Both the position numbers and the translations under genes were made by a program. A DNA stretch of 64,000 nt from Bavariicoccus seileri WCC 4188 (GTDB lineage Bacteria; Bacillota; Bacilli; Lactobacillales; Aerococcaceae): the NCBI RefSeq assembly GCF_000421665.1, contig NZ_ATXL01000002.1, positions 33,285 through 97,284 on the forward strand. The letters are read 5' to 3'. The notes below the pieces were generated by a model. The model saw only the letters and a list, made by a program, of their open reading frames with translations. It did not search any database and had not been told where the DNA came from. Below, piece after piece: positions 1 to 8,435 of this stretch (positions within the stretch are counted from its first letter, which is position 1; each line of letters opens with the position of its first letter).

Positions 1-407
1 CCACTAACTGGTGCTACGACTTCATTCATGATTTTCATTGCTTCGATGATACAGACGACTTGTCCTTTCTTAACGACAGAGCCCACTGAAACAAAAGATT
101 CTGCTCCAGGATTTGGCGCTAAATAGACAATCCCGACCAACGGTGCTTTAACAGCGATGAACTGACTATCATCACTATCAACTTCCTCATTAGGACTAGC
201 AGTTGTGCTAATCACTTCTGTTGGTTCTTTTGGTGAAGAGTCAGTTGCGTGTGTGACAGCGACTTGATCATGACCACCATTACCGTTTGACTCTGAAGGA
301 CCTTGATATGGATCCTTTGATAAAATCAGTTGGTCAGTTCCTTGTGTCAAGGATAAAAACCGAATCGTGCTCTCATCAAATTGAGTGATCAGTGATTTGA
401 CATCCAT
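1..407 (-). CDS. accB: Biotin carboxyl carrier protein of acetyl-CoA carboxylase (3' end cut by window)
   Basis: Carries the biotin prosthetic group of acetyl-CoA carboxylase, which supplies malonyl-CoA to the fab enzymes encoded just upstream. The first 135 codons are visible. A variable, acidic and Pro/Ser-rich linker precedes a biotinyl domain with the motif EAMKIMNE; the biotinylated lysine is residue 125 (codon at 33-35). The C-terminal half of the biotinyl domain lies outside the window. The ATG at 405-407 follows a GGGAGGAA Shine-Dalgarno that lies inside the end of fabF, with a 7-nt gap, so the two genes are co-transcribed and probably coupled. The motif has KIM rather than the usual KMM, a conservative change. 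Confidence 0.93.
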   Translation of the reverse strand, partial: MDVKSLITQFDESTIRFLSLTQGTDQLILSKDPYQGPSESNGNGGHDQVAVTHATDSSPKEPTEVISTTASPNEEVDSDDSQFIAVKAPLVGIVYLAPNPGAESFVSVGSVVKKGQVVCIIEAMKIMNEVVAPVS

Positions 408-414
408 GATAGTT

Positions 415-1650
415 TTATTCCTCCCAGCGTTTAAAACATAATACAGCGTTGTGGCCCCCAAAACCTAAGGAATCTGACAATACGTAAGTCAGGTCCGCTG
501 CTCTTCCGACGTTAGGCACGTAATCCAAGTCGCACTGCGGATCGGCTTCTTTTAGGCCGCGAGTTGGTGGCACAAATTGATGACGCAAGGCTTCGATACA
601 CGTAATAGCTTCAACACCACCAGCAGCACCCAAAAGGTGACCAATCATACTTTTGGTGCTTGATATAGGGATATGCTTGGCGTGTTCTCCAAAAGCGTAC
701 TTGATAGCAGTTGTTTCCCCGCTATCGTTAGTTGGTGTACTTGTGCCATGAGCGTTGATGTAGTCAACCTCTTCTGGCTTAATACCAGCATCTTCTAGTG
801 TTTTAAGAAATGCCTTACCAGCACCGCTGCCGTCTGGCCTAGGGGCGGTCATATGATAGGCATCAGCAGTCGAGCCGTAGCCAACAACTTCAGCTAAAAC
901 AGTTGCGCCACGCTTTTGCGCATTCTCTAAGCTTTCAAGAACAATCACGCCAGCTCCTTCACCCATTACAAAACCATCTCTACGGGCATCGAATGGAATT
1001 GAAGCTCGTTCAGGATCAGTTTGTGTCGATAAAGCCGTCAGTGCCGCAAAACCTGCAATCCCAATCTCATTGATGGTGGCTTCACAACCTCCAGCGAGAC
1101 AAGCGGTCAAATCACCATGTTTGATCTTTAAATAAGCTTCACCGATTGCATTAGTTGCTGAGGCACAAGCTGAGACGATGTCTAGAGATATCCCTCTAAT
1201 TCCAAACTTTTGAGCGATATTTCCCGCAGCCATATTACCAATTGTTAATGGCACAAAAAGTGGTGGCACCCGTTTTGGCCCTTTTTTAGCCATTTTTAAA
1301 ATCCCTGTTTGAATGGCATGTAGGCCACCAATACCTGAACTGACTAATACACCGATATCATCTGTTGTCTCTTCAACCACCACAAGACCACTATTTTTTA
1401 ATGCTTCATCACTTGCTGCAATGGCAAACTGACTAAAGCGGTCCATTCGTTGATATTCTTTTCGCGACATCGTAAGTGTCGGATCAAAATCACTTGCTTC
1501 ACTTGCTACTGTTATACCTGTCTCACTAGCATCAAAACTTGTAATAGGTTTGATACCGTTTTTGCCGGCCGAAACATTAGTCCAAAATGTTTTGGTATCA
1601 TTTCCTAACGAACTGACAACTCCTGTACCTGTAATCACTACTCGAGTCAT
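415..1650 (-). CDS. fabF: Beta-ketoacyl-ACP synthase II
   Basis: Condensing enzyme that elongates acyl-ACP with malonyl-ACP in type II fatty acid synthesis. The 411-residue length is normal for FabF. The thiolase-fold catalytic triad is visible: Cys162 in SACASATNAIG, His301 in NAHGTSTPTND and His338 in SMIGHLLGAAGG. It lies near the 3' end of the minus-strand cluster fabT-fabH-acpP-fabK-fabD-fabG-fabF-accB. The two-His active site separates it from FabH, which is a distinct gene at 5364-6338. Spacing to fabG is about 110 nt; expression is expected to follow the FabT site upstream of fabK. Confidence 0.97.
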   Translation of the reverse strand: MTRVVITGTGVVSSLGNDTKTFWTNVSAGKNGIKPITSFDASETGITVASEASDFDPTLTMSRKEYQRMDRFSQFAIAASDEALKNSGLVVVEETTDDIGVLVSSGIGGLHAIQTGILKMAKKGPKRVPPLFVPLTIGNMAAGNIAQKFGIRGISLDIVSACASATNAIGEAYLKIKHGDLTACLAGGCEATINEIGIAGFAALTALSTQTDPERASIPFDARRDGFVMGEGAGVIVLESLENAQKRGATVLAEVVGYGSTADAYHMTAPRPDGSGAGKAFLKTLEDAGIKPEEVDYINAHGTSTPTNDSGETTAIKYAFGEHAKHIPISSTKSMIGHLLGAAGGVEAITCIEALRHQFVPPTRGLKEADPQCDLDYVPNVGRAADLTYVLSDSLGFGGHNAVLCFKRWEE

Positions 1651-1760
1651 TTATTCACCTTTACTTTCTTTTTATGCCCTATCATGATTAATAAAACTGT
1701 TTTTTTTTGTGATTTTCACCACTAATTGATATCTTGAAAAAACAAGGTCAGGCCAAATAA

Positions 1761-2501
1761 CTACATATGTAACCCGCCATTGACCTCTATCACTTGCCCA
1801 GTCACATAATCATTTTGAATCAAAAAAGAGACTGTTTCACTGATATGGTCGACTTGTCCAAATCGTTTTAGCGGAATCTCTTGCAAGATTGCAGACCGTT
1901 GTTTTTCATTCAACTTAGCAGTCATATCTGTCTCAATGAACCCTGGTGCAATGGCATTACATCGGATATTACGTCCAGCTAGCTCTTTGGCAACAGACTT
2001 AGTCAAACCAATAATACCGGCTTTGCTCGCCGCATAATTCGTTTGTCCAGCATTACCAGTAATCCCGACAACACTTGCCATATTGATAATCACACCATTC
2101 TTTTGTTTTAAGAAATAAGGTGTCACAGCTTTAATCACATTAAAGGTTCCCAATAAATTTGTTTCGATTACGGACATAAAGTCTTCTGCGCTCATCCGTA
2201 GAATCAACTTATCTAAGGTAATTCCAGCATTATTGACAATAACATCTAGGCGTTTAAAACGACTAAAAATCTCATCAATGATGTCTTTTACTTCTGTACT
2301 ATCGGCAACAGACCCGGTTAAAACAACTGGTGTGCTGTCATTTTCGCCAACAAAAGAAGCAAGTGTTTCTTCATTTGGAGCATGACGACTTGTCAAAATA
2401 ACCTGATAACCATCTTTATAAAGTTTTTGAGCAATCGCAAGTCCGATCCCTTTAGTGCCACCAGTTATAAATGCAACAGGTTGCTTTTCTAATTCAGCCA
2501 T
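1761..2501 (-). CDS. fabG: 3-oxoacyl-ACP reductase
   Basis: NADPH-dependent short-chain dehydrogenase that reduces 3-ketoacyl-ACP. The 246-residue protein has the Rossmann motif GGTKGIG (residues 14-20), NNAG (90-93), catalytic Ser143, Tyr156 and Lys160 in the YAASK motif, and the C-terminal VTGQVIEVNGG typical of FabG. It sits between fabD and fabF, which fixes its role among the many SDR proteins. The 149-bp gap upstream to fabD contains short imperfect repeats and no gene. Confidence 0.96.
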   Translation of the reverse strand: MAELEKQPVAFITGGTKGIGLAIAQKLYKDGYQVILTSRHAPNEETLASFVGENDSTPVVLTGSVADSTEVKDIIDEIFSRFKRLDVIVNNAGITLDKLILRMSAEDFMSVIETNLLGTFNVIKAVTPYFLKQKNGVIINMASVVGITGNAGQTNYAASKAGIIGLTKSVAKELAGRNIRCNAIAPGFIETDMTAKLNEKQRSAILQEIPLKRFGQVDHISETVSFLIQNDYVTGQVIEVNGGLHM

Positions 2502-2650
2502 TCCTTCACCTTACTTTCTCTCATACTTACTCTCGTACTTACTTTCATACTTACTCATTATTACGCTTAAAAACACCTAATTACTTTTAAGTTACGCCTA
2601 ATAATTAAAATGACACCTCATTATTTCTAATAACGCCTAATTCCTTATAA
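2502..2650. repeat. Imperfect short tandem repeats between fabD and fabG
   Basis: A 149-bp gap inside the fab operon contains several copies of a unit like ACTTACTYTCATACTT (about 2515-2560), then several of ACGCCTAATTA type (about 2570-2645). No gene or clear terminator is seen. Similar but sequence-unrelated repeat fillers occur in many other gaps of this chromosome. Confidence 0.6.
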
Positions 2651-3601
2651 TTAGTGAGTCGTTTTCAATTGTTCTAAGTCTTTAACTGCAGTTATGGAAA
2701 TAACTTCCACTTGGTCTGTGGTCGCCTTGACTAACTTGCTCAGAACTGCTTTTGGACCAATCTCAATCACACGTGTCACGCCATCTGCTACAAAGTTTTC
2801 AACCGTTTTCTGCCACTCAACTGGCTTGACTAAATGATCGCTAAACTCGGTTCGGCAAGCTTCTAGTGTTAAGGGCTTTCCACTGACATTGCTATAGATA
2901 ACGTCAGCTGTATTCTGCCAGTGGGACCAGTTTTCTTTTATCTCCCTCACCAATCGATTAATAGCCGGACCAAGTAAGGATTGTGCTGATGCCATCAATG
3001 GGGTATGAAAAGCTCCTTCAACCGCTAACGGCATCACTTTCTTGTAACCTGCCGCTTTTAGTGCTTTCCCAAAGGCCAAAATTGCCTCTTTATGGCCCGC
3101 ATAGATTGTTTGAAACGGACTATTAAGATTAGCCGCCCACACGCGTCCTTTGAACTCCTCCAACAGCTCATCACATTTTTCTTGGGGAACTTTGATCACA
3201 GCGAGCATCATTCCATCCGAATGAGAAGTTGCCTGAGCCATGGCTTGTCCCCGCTTGACAACAAAGTCAAGAAGAGATTCAGGACTCACTAAACCACTCG
3301 CAGCAAGTGCTGTATACTCTCCCAAACTATGTCCAGCAAAAACATGAACGTGGTTGTTATTCTTAAGGAGAGGCATAACTACCTTAGAAATCGCAAGTTC
3401 AAGAGCCACGATCGCAGGCTGTACACATTTAGTTTGAGCCTGTGCTTCTTTATTCTTTAAAAAAATGTCGATGAGATCTAATGCCGTTTTTTGAGACATT
3501 TCAGTCAAAAAATGACGGACTTCAGGATAAGTGTCAATAAAATCTTGTCCCATCCCAACATATTGGGACCCTTGTCCTGTAAAGATCACTGCTGTTTTCA
3601 T
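2651..3601 (-). CDS. fabD: Malonyl-CoA:ACP transacylase
   Basis: Transfers malonyl from CoA to ACP, supplying the extender unit for FabH and FabF. The 316-residue protein has the N-terminal GQGSQ motif (10-14) and the nucleophile elbow GHSLGEY with Ser92; the AFHTPLM motif supplies the catalytic His near residue 199. It overlaps the fabK stop by four bases (ATGA), indicating translational coupling. Placement between fabK and fabG is the standard lactic acid bacterial order. Confidence 0.96.
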   Translation of the reverse strand: MKTAVIFTGQGSQYVGMGQDFIDTYPEVRHFLTEMSQKTALDLIDIFLKNKEAQAQTKCVQPAIVALELAISKVVMPLLKNNNHVHVFAGHSLGEYTALAASGLVSPESLLDFVVKRGQAMAQATSHSDGMMLAVIKVPQEKCDELLEEFKGRVWAANLNSPFQTIYAGHKEAILAFGKALKAAGYKKVMPLAVEGAFHTPLMASAQSLLGPAINRLVREIKENWSHWQNTADVIYSNVSGKPLTLEACRTEFSDHLVKPVEWQKTVENFVADGVTRVIEIGPKAVLSKLVKATTDQVEVISITAVKDLEQLKTTH

Positions 3602-4575
3602 GATTTACCCTCATTAAAATAAGAGGCACGAGCATGATAGACTTCAACCGCCTCACGCACTAATTCTTCGATGATATCTTTACAAGGAGCGACTGTTTTT
3701 ACTAGTCCAGCTACTTGACCAGACATCATAGAGCCACGTTGGGTATCCCCTAGCACTACCGCACGTCTCAAAGCACCGCGCCCAAGTTCATCCATTTTAG
3801 CAAAATCAGGAGTTTCCTTACTTGTTTCCGCTTTTTCTAGCGCTGCATACTCTCGGGTTAATTGATTTCTCAATACACGTACTGGATGCCCTCCAAGTTC
3901 ACCCGTAACAATAGTTGACAGGTCACTAGCTTTTAAAATGGCATTCTTGAAATTCTCGTGAGCAGGAGATTCAGTAGAACACACAAACCTCGTCCCAATT
4001 TGGACACCCTCTGCTCCAAGCATCAACGCAGCGGCTACACCTCTACCATCGGCTATACCACCTGCTGCGATAACTGGAATTGATACAGCATCAACAACTT
4101 GAGGTAATAAACTCATCGTCGTGCCCTTACCAATATGTCCACCAGCTTCCATACCTTCAACAACAACAGCATCGGCACCTAACCGTTCCATCCGTTTGGC
4201 TAATGCAACAGATGCAACGACCGGAATTACTCTGATACCTGCTTCTTGAAAAGCTGTCATGTATTTACCAGGACTACCTGCTCCGGTAGTCACTAATCGA
4301 ATACCGGCTTGACAGAGATAAGAAACAACTTCTTCAACATGAGGATTAAGAAGCATCACATTAACACCAAACGGTTTATCTGTTAAAGCTTTCACTTCTT
4401 CCACTTTCTTTTGAACTACATCAACTGGATCATGACCAGTTCCTACAATACCAATACCGCCTGCATTAGAAACAGCACTGGCAAGCTTAGCATCTGCTAC
4501 CCAAGCCATTGCTCCTTGGACAATCGGATAATCTATTCCTAATAAATCACATAGTTTCGTTCTCAATTGAATCAC
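3598..4575 (-). CDS. fabK: Enoyl-ACP reductase II, FMN-dependent
   Basis: Reduces trans-2-enoyl-ACP in the last step of each elongation cycle. The 325-residue nitronate-monooxygenase-like TIM barrel begins with GIDYPIVQGAMAWVA and contains the phosphate/FMN-binding GGHIGKGTTMSLLPQ and IAAGGIADGRG segments. FabK rather than FabI is usual in streptococci and enterococci. A FabT-type palindrome lies 60 nt upstream, after a terminator-like structure behind acpP, so fabK probably starts its own transcription unit running into fabD, fabG, fabF and accB. Confidence 0.95.
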   Translation of the reverse strand: MIQLRTKLCDLLGIDYPIVQGAMAWVADAKLASAVSNAGGIGIVGTGHDPVDVVQKKVEEVKALTDKPFGVNVMLLNPHVEEVVSYLCQAGIRLVTTGAGSPGKYMTAFQEAGIRVIPVVASVALAKRMERLGADAVVVEGMEAGGHIGKGTTMSLLPQVVDAVSIPVIAAGGIADGRGVAAALMLGAEGVQIGTRFVCSTESPAHENFKNAILKASDLSTIVTGELGGHPVRVLRNQLTREYAALEKAETSKETPDFAKMDELGRGALRRAVVLGDTQRGSMMSGQVAGLVKTVAPCKDIIEELVREAVEVYHARASYFNEGKS

Positions 4576-4627
4576 TCTCTCGCTTTTGACTTCAGTATAA
4601 CTACTTGCTAGTTACGACTTACTTTTA

Positions 4628-4650
4628 TTTAGTTTGAATATCAAAGTATT
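4628..4650. promoter_or_regulatory. FabT-type operator upstream of fabK
   Basis: The near-palindrome AGTTTGAATATCAAAGT (core 4631-4647) resembles the known FabT box of streptococci and lactococci (TTTGA-N3-TCAAA). It sits just upstream of fabK and downstream of the acpP terminator structure. Two further copies are at 5328-5350 and 6856-6878. Function is inferred from similarity and from fabT in the same cluster. Confidence 0.8.
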
Positions 4651-4659
4651 AAATATAAA

Positions 4660-4745
4660 AAAGAACTAGCCCCTCATGATCAAGTTGCCTTGATGTCATA
4701 ACTCCATGGTTATCACTTCTTTGAGGTACTAGTTGTTTCAGTGAC
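4660..4745 (-). terminator. Branched terminator or attenuator structure after acpP
   Basis: On the minus strand an enclosing stem (AACTAG 4664-4669 with CTAGTT 4739-4744, and CCTCA 4672-4676 with TGAGG 4732-4736) holds two inner hairpins, ATCAAG/CTTGAT (4679-4684/4689-4694) and a second around 4697-4713. The closing stem is followed by a run of U (minus strand, about 4665 downward). It probably ends acpP transcripts; the branched shape is unusual for a simple terminator. Confidence 0.6.
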
Positions 4746-4751
4746 TAGAAG

Positions 4752-4985
4752 TTATTTAGTGGCTTCTTTATCAACAAATGCGACTAAATCGTTAACTGTA
4801 ATCAATCCTTCTTCAGTATCGATTACGATATCGAATTCGTCTTCAATGTCATTGATGATTTGGAAAAGATCCAAGCTATCTGCATCTAAGTCATTTTCAA
4901 AGTTTGTTTCAGGCTTTACAGCTGTTTCTTCTACGTCTAATTGATCTACGATGATAGTTTTGATTTTATCGAAAGTTGTTGTCAT
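4752..4985 (-). CDS. acpP: Acyl carrier protein
   Basis: Carries growing acyl chains on a phosphopantetheine arm. The 77-residue acidic protein has the DADSLDLFQ motif with Ser37 as the attachment site; the modifying enzyme AcpS is encoded at 7436-7777. The start is the ATG at 4983-4985, preceded by the Shine-Dalgarno GGAGGT at ideal spacing; an ATG 15 nt upstream overlaps this Shine-Dalgarno and is not used. It lies between fabH and fabK as its own short unit, with a FabT palindrome upstream and a structured terminator downstream. Confidence 0.97.
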   Translation of the reverse strand: MTTTFDKIKTIIVDQLDVEETAVKPETNFENDLDADSLDLFQIINDIEDEFDIVIDTEEGLITVNDLVAFVDKEATK

Positions 4986-5000
4986 AATAATGACCTCCAT

Positions 5001-5363
5001 ATATTTGTATGATTACCTACTTGATTTGTCTTAATTGATTTGTCTTACTTGCTTTATTCTTGTTTATTTTTCTTTTGACTTATTGTTCTGAGTTTTGTTC
5101 TGAATTATTGTTCTGAATTATCGAACTGAGTAGTTGTTTTGACTTATTGTATGAGTAGTTTTATTAACTTATTTCTCCAGTTGAAAATTTGTATCAACTG
5201 CCTCTATTTCATCAACGGTCACTACGGTATCTACTGTATCAACGCTATTAACGGTATTTACTATAGAAATGATAAACGACTACTCATACTCAATGTTCTT
5301 TTTCTGATGCACTATCACTACTGCTAAATTAGTTTGAATATCAAACTAATTAAAGGCGAAAAA
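5001..5363. repeat. acpP leader region with short imperfect repeats
   Basis: The 360-bp gap between fabH and acpP holds copies of TTGTTCTGAATTAT-like units (about 5085-5125) and ACGGTATCTACTGTATC-like units (about 5215-5265), plus the FabT palindrome at 5328-5350. No convincing gene was seen; the short reading frame on the plus strand is made of repeat sequence. Confidence 0.55.
5328..5350. promoter_or_regulatory. FabT-type operator between fabH and acpP
   Basis: ATTAGTTTGAATATCAAACT and the following AAT form a near-perfect 23-bp palindrome matching the FabT box. On the minus strand it lies downstream of fabH and upstream of acpP, which suggests separate FabT control of acpP. Confidence 0.82.
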
Positions 5364-6338
5364 TTACACGAGGGTGACAATACTCCCCCAGTTCAAACCG
5401 CCACCGAAGCCAACAAACACCACCAATTGCTTGCCTTCTAGTGTTATAATTCCGTCTTTGACGACTTTATCCAGTAACAAAGGAATGCTTGCGGCAGATG
5501 TATTAGCTACGTCATCGATGTTGGACAGAAATTTATCCTCTGTTATACCTGTTTTTTTGCTAATCATCCCTAATAATCTTTTATTGGCCTGATGTGCAAG
5601 AACATAATCGATAGCTTTTATAGATTGTCCCGCTTTAGAAATGGTCGATAAGATATTTTTAGGAACTTCTCGACTAACAAAATTAAAAATACCTCTGCCA
5701 TTCATCTCAAGTTTCGCTTGTTCAAGAGGTGCTTTCAAATCCTCACCATGCGCGCCGTCGCTACTAATCGACTCTGCATAAACTAGAGCATCAGAAGCCT
5801 CGACTAAGACACACCCAGCCCCATCTCCAAAAAGACAAGCAGTTGAACGGTCTGTCCAGTCTAAAATATCTGACATCTTCTCGACTCCGATAACAAGACC
5901 ACGCCCGTAAGTGGGTGTTTTTAACAAACCATTAGCGACACTTAATGCGGCAATAAAGCCATTGCAAGCAGCAGAAATATCAAGACAAAAGACTTGTGTG
6001 ATACCAAGTCTAGCTTGGATAAGATTGGCAATTCCGGGACTTGAACTTTTATGAGACATGGTAGCGACAATGATAAAGTCTATTGTTTCTCCACAATTGA
6101 CTTTATCGGTCAAATCACTATTATCATTTTTATCAACCACTGTACCTATTGAGTTGAAAAAAAGATCTTCGACAGCTTTATAAGCCATACTCTCGATCGA
6201 ATCACCTTTTGCAACATGCCTCTTTTTAATGCCAGTCCTTTTTTGGATCCACTCATCAGAAGTATCTAAATATTCTGCTAAGTCATCATTAGTCACTATC
6301 GTGTCAGGGAGATACGACCCTGTTTTTACAATACGCAC
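5364..6338 (-). CDS. fabH: Beta-ketoacyl-ACP synthase III
   Basis: Starts fatty acid synthesis by condensing acetyl-CoA with malonyl-ACP. The 324-residue protein shows Cys125 in DISAACNGF, the His of LAHQANKRLL near residue 248 and the Asn of VANTSAASIP near 279, the Cys-His-Asn triad of FabH. It directly follows fabT with a gap of 28 nt, so the two are co-transcribed from the FabT-controlled promoter. A central insertion around residues 66-82 (Asp/Asn-rich) is slightly longer than in many homologues. Confidence 0.96.
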   Translation of the reverse strand: MRIVKTGSYLPDTIVTNDDLAEYLDTSDEWIQKRTGIKKRHVAKGDSIESMAYKAVEDLFFNSIGTVVDKNDNSDLTDKVNCGETIDFIIVATMSHKSSSPGIANLIQARLGITQVFCLDISAACNGFIAALSVANGLLKTPTYGRGLVIGVEKMSDILDWTDRSTACLFGDGAGCVLVEASDALVYAESISSDGAHGEDLKAPLEQAKLEMNGRGIFNFVSREVPKNILSTISKAGQSIKAIDYVLAHQANKRLLGMISKKTGITEDKFLSNIDDVANTSAASIPLLLDKVVKDGIITLEGKQLVVFVGFGGGLNWGSIVTLV

Positions 6339-6366
6339 AGTAAGTGGTCACTTCCTTTATAACGAG

Positions 6367-6813
6367 TTAAATTTTGATCTCGCTAAGATAGTTCGATAAA
6401 CTTTTCAAAGCTCCCAGTAAAGCACTAACTTCCGGATCATCCAAATCAGTAATGATTCGTTTGACCATCGTCCGGTGAAACTTGTCATGCAATCGATACA
6501 ATAATCTACCACGGTTAGTCAACTTCAGATTGACAACCCGTCGATCCTTCTCTTGCCTAACCCGTAAGACATAACCTTTTTTGACTAAGGTATTAACAGA
6601 TACCGTCAAGGTTCCAACTGTGACATGTAATTCCTTAGCTACTTGGGAAGTTCGTTTATCGCCATATAAACCAATGGCAGCAATCGTATGCATCTCTTTC
6701 ATCGACAAGTCATGAAAATCACTCTCTTTCAGTGAAGTTTCTTCAATTCTCAACATCTCGTCGAATACATGCACTAAGTAGTTGTTAACATCCTTAAACT
6801 GCGGTTGCTCCAT
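6367..6813 (-). CDS. fabT: MarR-family fatty acid synthesis repressor
   Basis: Transcriptional repressor of the fab genes whose binding is helped by long-chain acyl-ACP in related species. The 148-residue winged-helix MarR protein has the HTH around KRTSQVAKELHVTVGTLTVSVNTLVKKGYV and the wing RQEKDRRVVNLKLT. The ATG at 6811-6813 is preceded by AGAGGTG; a GTG nine bases further upstream overlaps that site. It is first in the cluster, with a perfect palindrome at 6856-6878 upstream, consistent with autoregulation. Confidence 0.94.
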   Translation of the reverse strand: MEQPQFKDVNNYLVHVFDEMLRIEETSLKESDFHDLSMKEMHTIAAIGLYGDKRTSQVAKELHVTVGTLTVSVNTLVKKGYVLRVRQEKDRRVVNLKLTNRGRLLYRLHDKFHRTMVKRIITDLDDPEVSALLGALKSLSNYLSEIKI

Positions 6814-6855
6814 CGTTTTCACCTCTAATACGTCTCCCTCCTTACCTCTCAGAAA

Positions 6856-6878
6856 AATACTTTGATAATCAAAGTATT
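6856..6878. promoter_or_regulatory. FabT-type operator upstream of fabT
   Basis: A perfect 23-bp palindrome: AATACTTTGAT, a central A, then ATCAAAGTATT. It lies 43 bp upstream of the fabT start and matches the FabT box. This is the strongest of the three sites in the cluster. Confidence 0.87.
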
Positions 6879-7435
6879 TATATCATAACGAACGCTTTTC
6901 TAACCGTCAACCCTTTTTCAGCTTAAAAATATCATCTAAAAAAATGGACAACCCTCAAAATAGAACATCAAGATACCAAAATAATTCCATTTAACCACTA
7001 GCACTTGTATAATCAAACAAAAGAAAAACCGATATCATCGCACTTTTTACAGGCTTACCTTTACCGAGAAAAACAGAACAGCGTCATAAATGACTATCAA
7101 AAACACTGTTATTTTTTAGAGATTACATCTTAAAATGAAAATGTTAAAATTATCTTAAGAGGTATTTTTTAAATGTTTTCTATAAAAATATATCTCTATA
7201 TAATAGAAGCTCTCTACTATATAGTAGCAGTATAGTAGAAGCTCTTTATATAATAGAAGCATAGGGCCTTAATAATAGAAACATAGATGACCTAAAAGAT
7301 TTGGTTTGACCTATCTTGTTAAATACACCCACGTAAACGACACTCATGTTAACGACACTCATATTAAATACACTCTTAGTAGAAGATAACTAAACAATGT
7401 CAATAAAGCTTAATGACAGATATAAGGAGCATCTC
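6879..7435. repeat. Long intergenic region between fabT and acpS with repeat clusters
   Basis: No gene is evident over about 550 bp. 7195-7270 contains repeated TATATAATAGAAGC-like units and inverted CTACTATATAGTAG. 7320-7385 contains repeated AACGACACTCATGTT-like units. A TATAAT-like hexamer is present near 7008, but I cannot assign a promoter with confidence. Confidence 0.5.
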
Positions 7436-7777
7436 ATGGAAATAGGCAGTGATATTATCGAAATAGACCGCATAAAACAAGCTCAAGAAAAACAAGCTAA
7501 ATTTGTTGACCGAGTTCTTACTCCAGCTGAACTTGACCTCTACAAAGAATTAAAAGGACATCGAAAATATGAATTCTTAGCAGGGAGATTTGCTGCCAAA
7601 GAAGCCTTTGCGAAAGCTTATGGCACTGGCATCAGTGGTAAACTTTCTATGTTAGACATTGAAATCTTACCGGGAGAGTATGGCAAGCCAGTAGTGAGCT
7701 CTCCTTACACTGGTGAGCAAAAGGTCACTATTTCGCATTCCAATGATCTTGCAATAGCAGTTGTGATCTTAAATTAA
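7436..7777 (+). CDS. acpS: Holo-ACP synthase
   Basis: Transfers 4'-phosphopantetheine from CoA to Ser37 of AcpP. The 113-residue protein has the magnesium-binding Asp in GSDIIEIDRI near the N terminus and the Glu of RFAAKEAFAKAYGTGI, both family hallmarks. The ATG at 7436 follows AAGGAGC at good spacing and gives the expected short N terminus; an upstream in-frame ATG at 7397 would add 13 residues not found in AcpS. It is transcribed away from the fab cluster and ended by a strong hairpin. In many Firmicutes acpS precedes alr; that neighbour is absent here. Confidence 0.96.
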   Translation: MEIGSDIIEIDRIKQAQEKQAKFVDRVLTPAELDLYKELKGHRKYEFLAGRFAAKEAFAKAYGTGISGKLSMLDIEILPGEYGKPVVSSPYTGEQKVTISHSNDLAIAVVILN

Positions 7778-7778
7778 A

Positions 7779-7822
7779 AGAGGCCGTTCCACAAGTTCTA
7801 CACTTGTGGTCGATCTCTTTTT
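7779..7822 (+). terminator. Terminator after acpS
   Basis: Stem CCACAAGT (7789-7796) / ACTTGTGG (7802-7809), nested in AAGAG...CTCTTTTT, followed by a T run. It is immediately downstream of the acpS stop. Confidence 0.85.
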
Positions 7823-7956
7823 AACAGTGTTTTAACACTGCTTTATTAGTAACTTCTTCATCTATCAGTTAAGTTTTAAGTATGCCTCTCTGGAGAAAGA
7901 CAAATTCTTTGCAAGCTCATCGTATATCTTAAAGATAACCGCTAGTAAAACGACCT

Positions 7957-8385
7957 CTAGATAAAGAATGCCACTCCTATCACTATCACAATCAATACGG
8001 CAGTAATAATAATCCCTTTTGTGAGGAAGCGGTTATACCGTCTAAGGCGTTCGTTCGATTCAAATCGTGATCTAGGCTTTTTATGACGCTTAAAAAAGCT
8101 TTCAGACTTTTTATCCTCATCTTCTCGTTCTTCTAGATAGCCATCCTCATCATCTAACTGATCTCTATCCTCAAATCGGCTACTATCTTCATAATGCTGT
8201 CTACTTTTATAACCACTATCATAGTTGTCCTCATAGATATCATCATAGCCGTCGTCATAAACATCATCAGAATCACTACCATCATTTCTACGGTATTCAA
8301 CCTCTTCTTTAGATTGTTTCAGAGCACGTTGTTTTTCTTTTTTTGCTCTTCTAATATCTTCTCTCGTCAGTAATGGTTTACCCAT
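7957..8385 (-). CDS. Acidic protein with C-terminal membrane anchor, unknown function
   Basis: I do not recognise a named family. The 142-residue protein has a basic N terminus (about 1-25), a long Asp/Tyr/Glu-rich low-complexity middle (about 35-95), a basic stretch (about 96-120) and one hydrophobic segment at 123-141 (GIIITAVLIVIVIGVAFFI). The topology suggests a tail-anchored protein with a cytoplasmic charged domain. It is 50 nt downstream of the Nudix gene on the same strand and has a good Shine-Dalgarno (GGAGGTGAT). Charged single-pass proteins of this kind occur at this position in enterococci, but no role can be read from the sequence. Confidence 0.75.
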   Translation of the reverse strand: MGKPLLTREDIRRAKKEKQRALKQSKEEVEYRRNDGSDSDDVYDDGYDDIYEDNYDSGYKSRQHYEDSSRFEDRDQLDDEDGYLEEREDEDKKSESFFKRHKKPRSRFESNERLRRYNRFLTKGIIITAVLIVIVIGVAFFI

Positions 8386-8435
8386 TTAAATCACCTCCAT
8401 TGATCAACTGCTTTCTATTTAAAGCACTACTAATG

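Noticed and set aside
2502..2650. CRISPR-like repeats in the intergenic gaps
   Set aside because: Units are short, degenerate and directly adjacent, with no constant repeat and unique spacers, and no cas genes are present.
5139..5327. 62-codon frame upstream of acpP
   Set aside because: Made of the local repeat units, no Shine-Dalgarno, no homology that I recognise.
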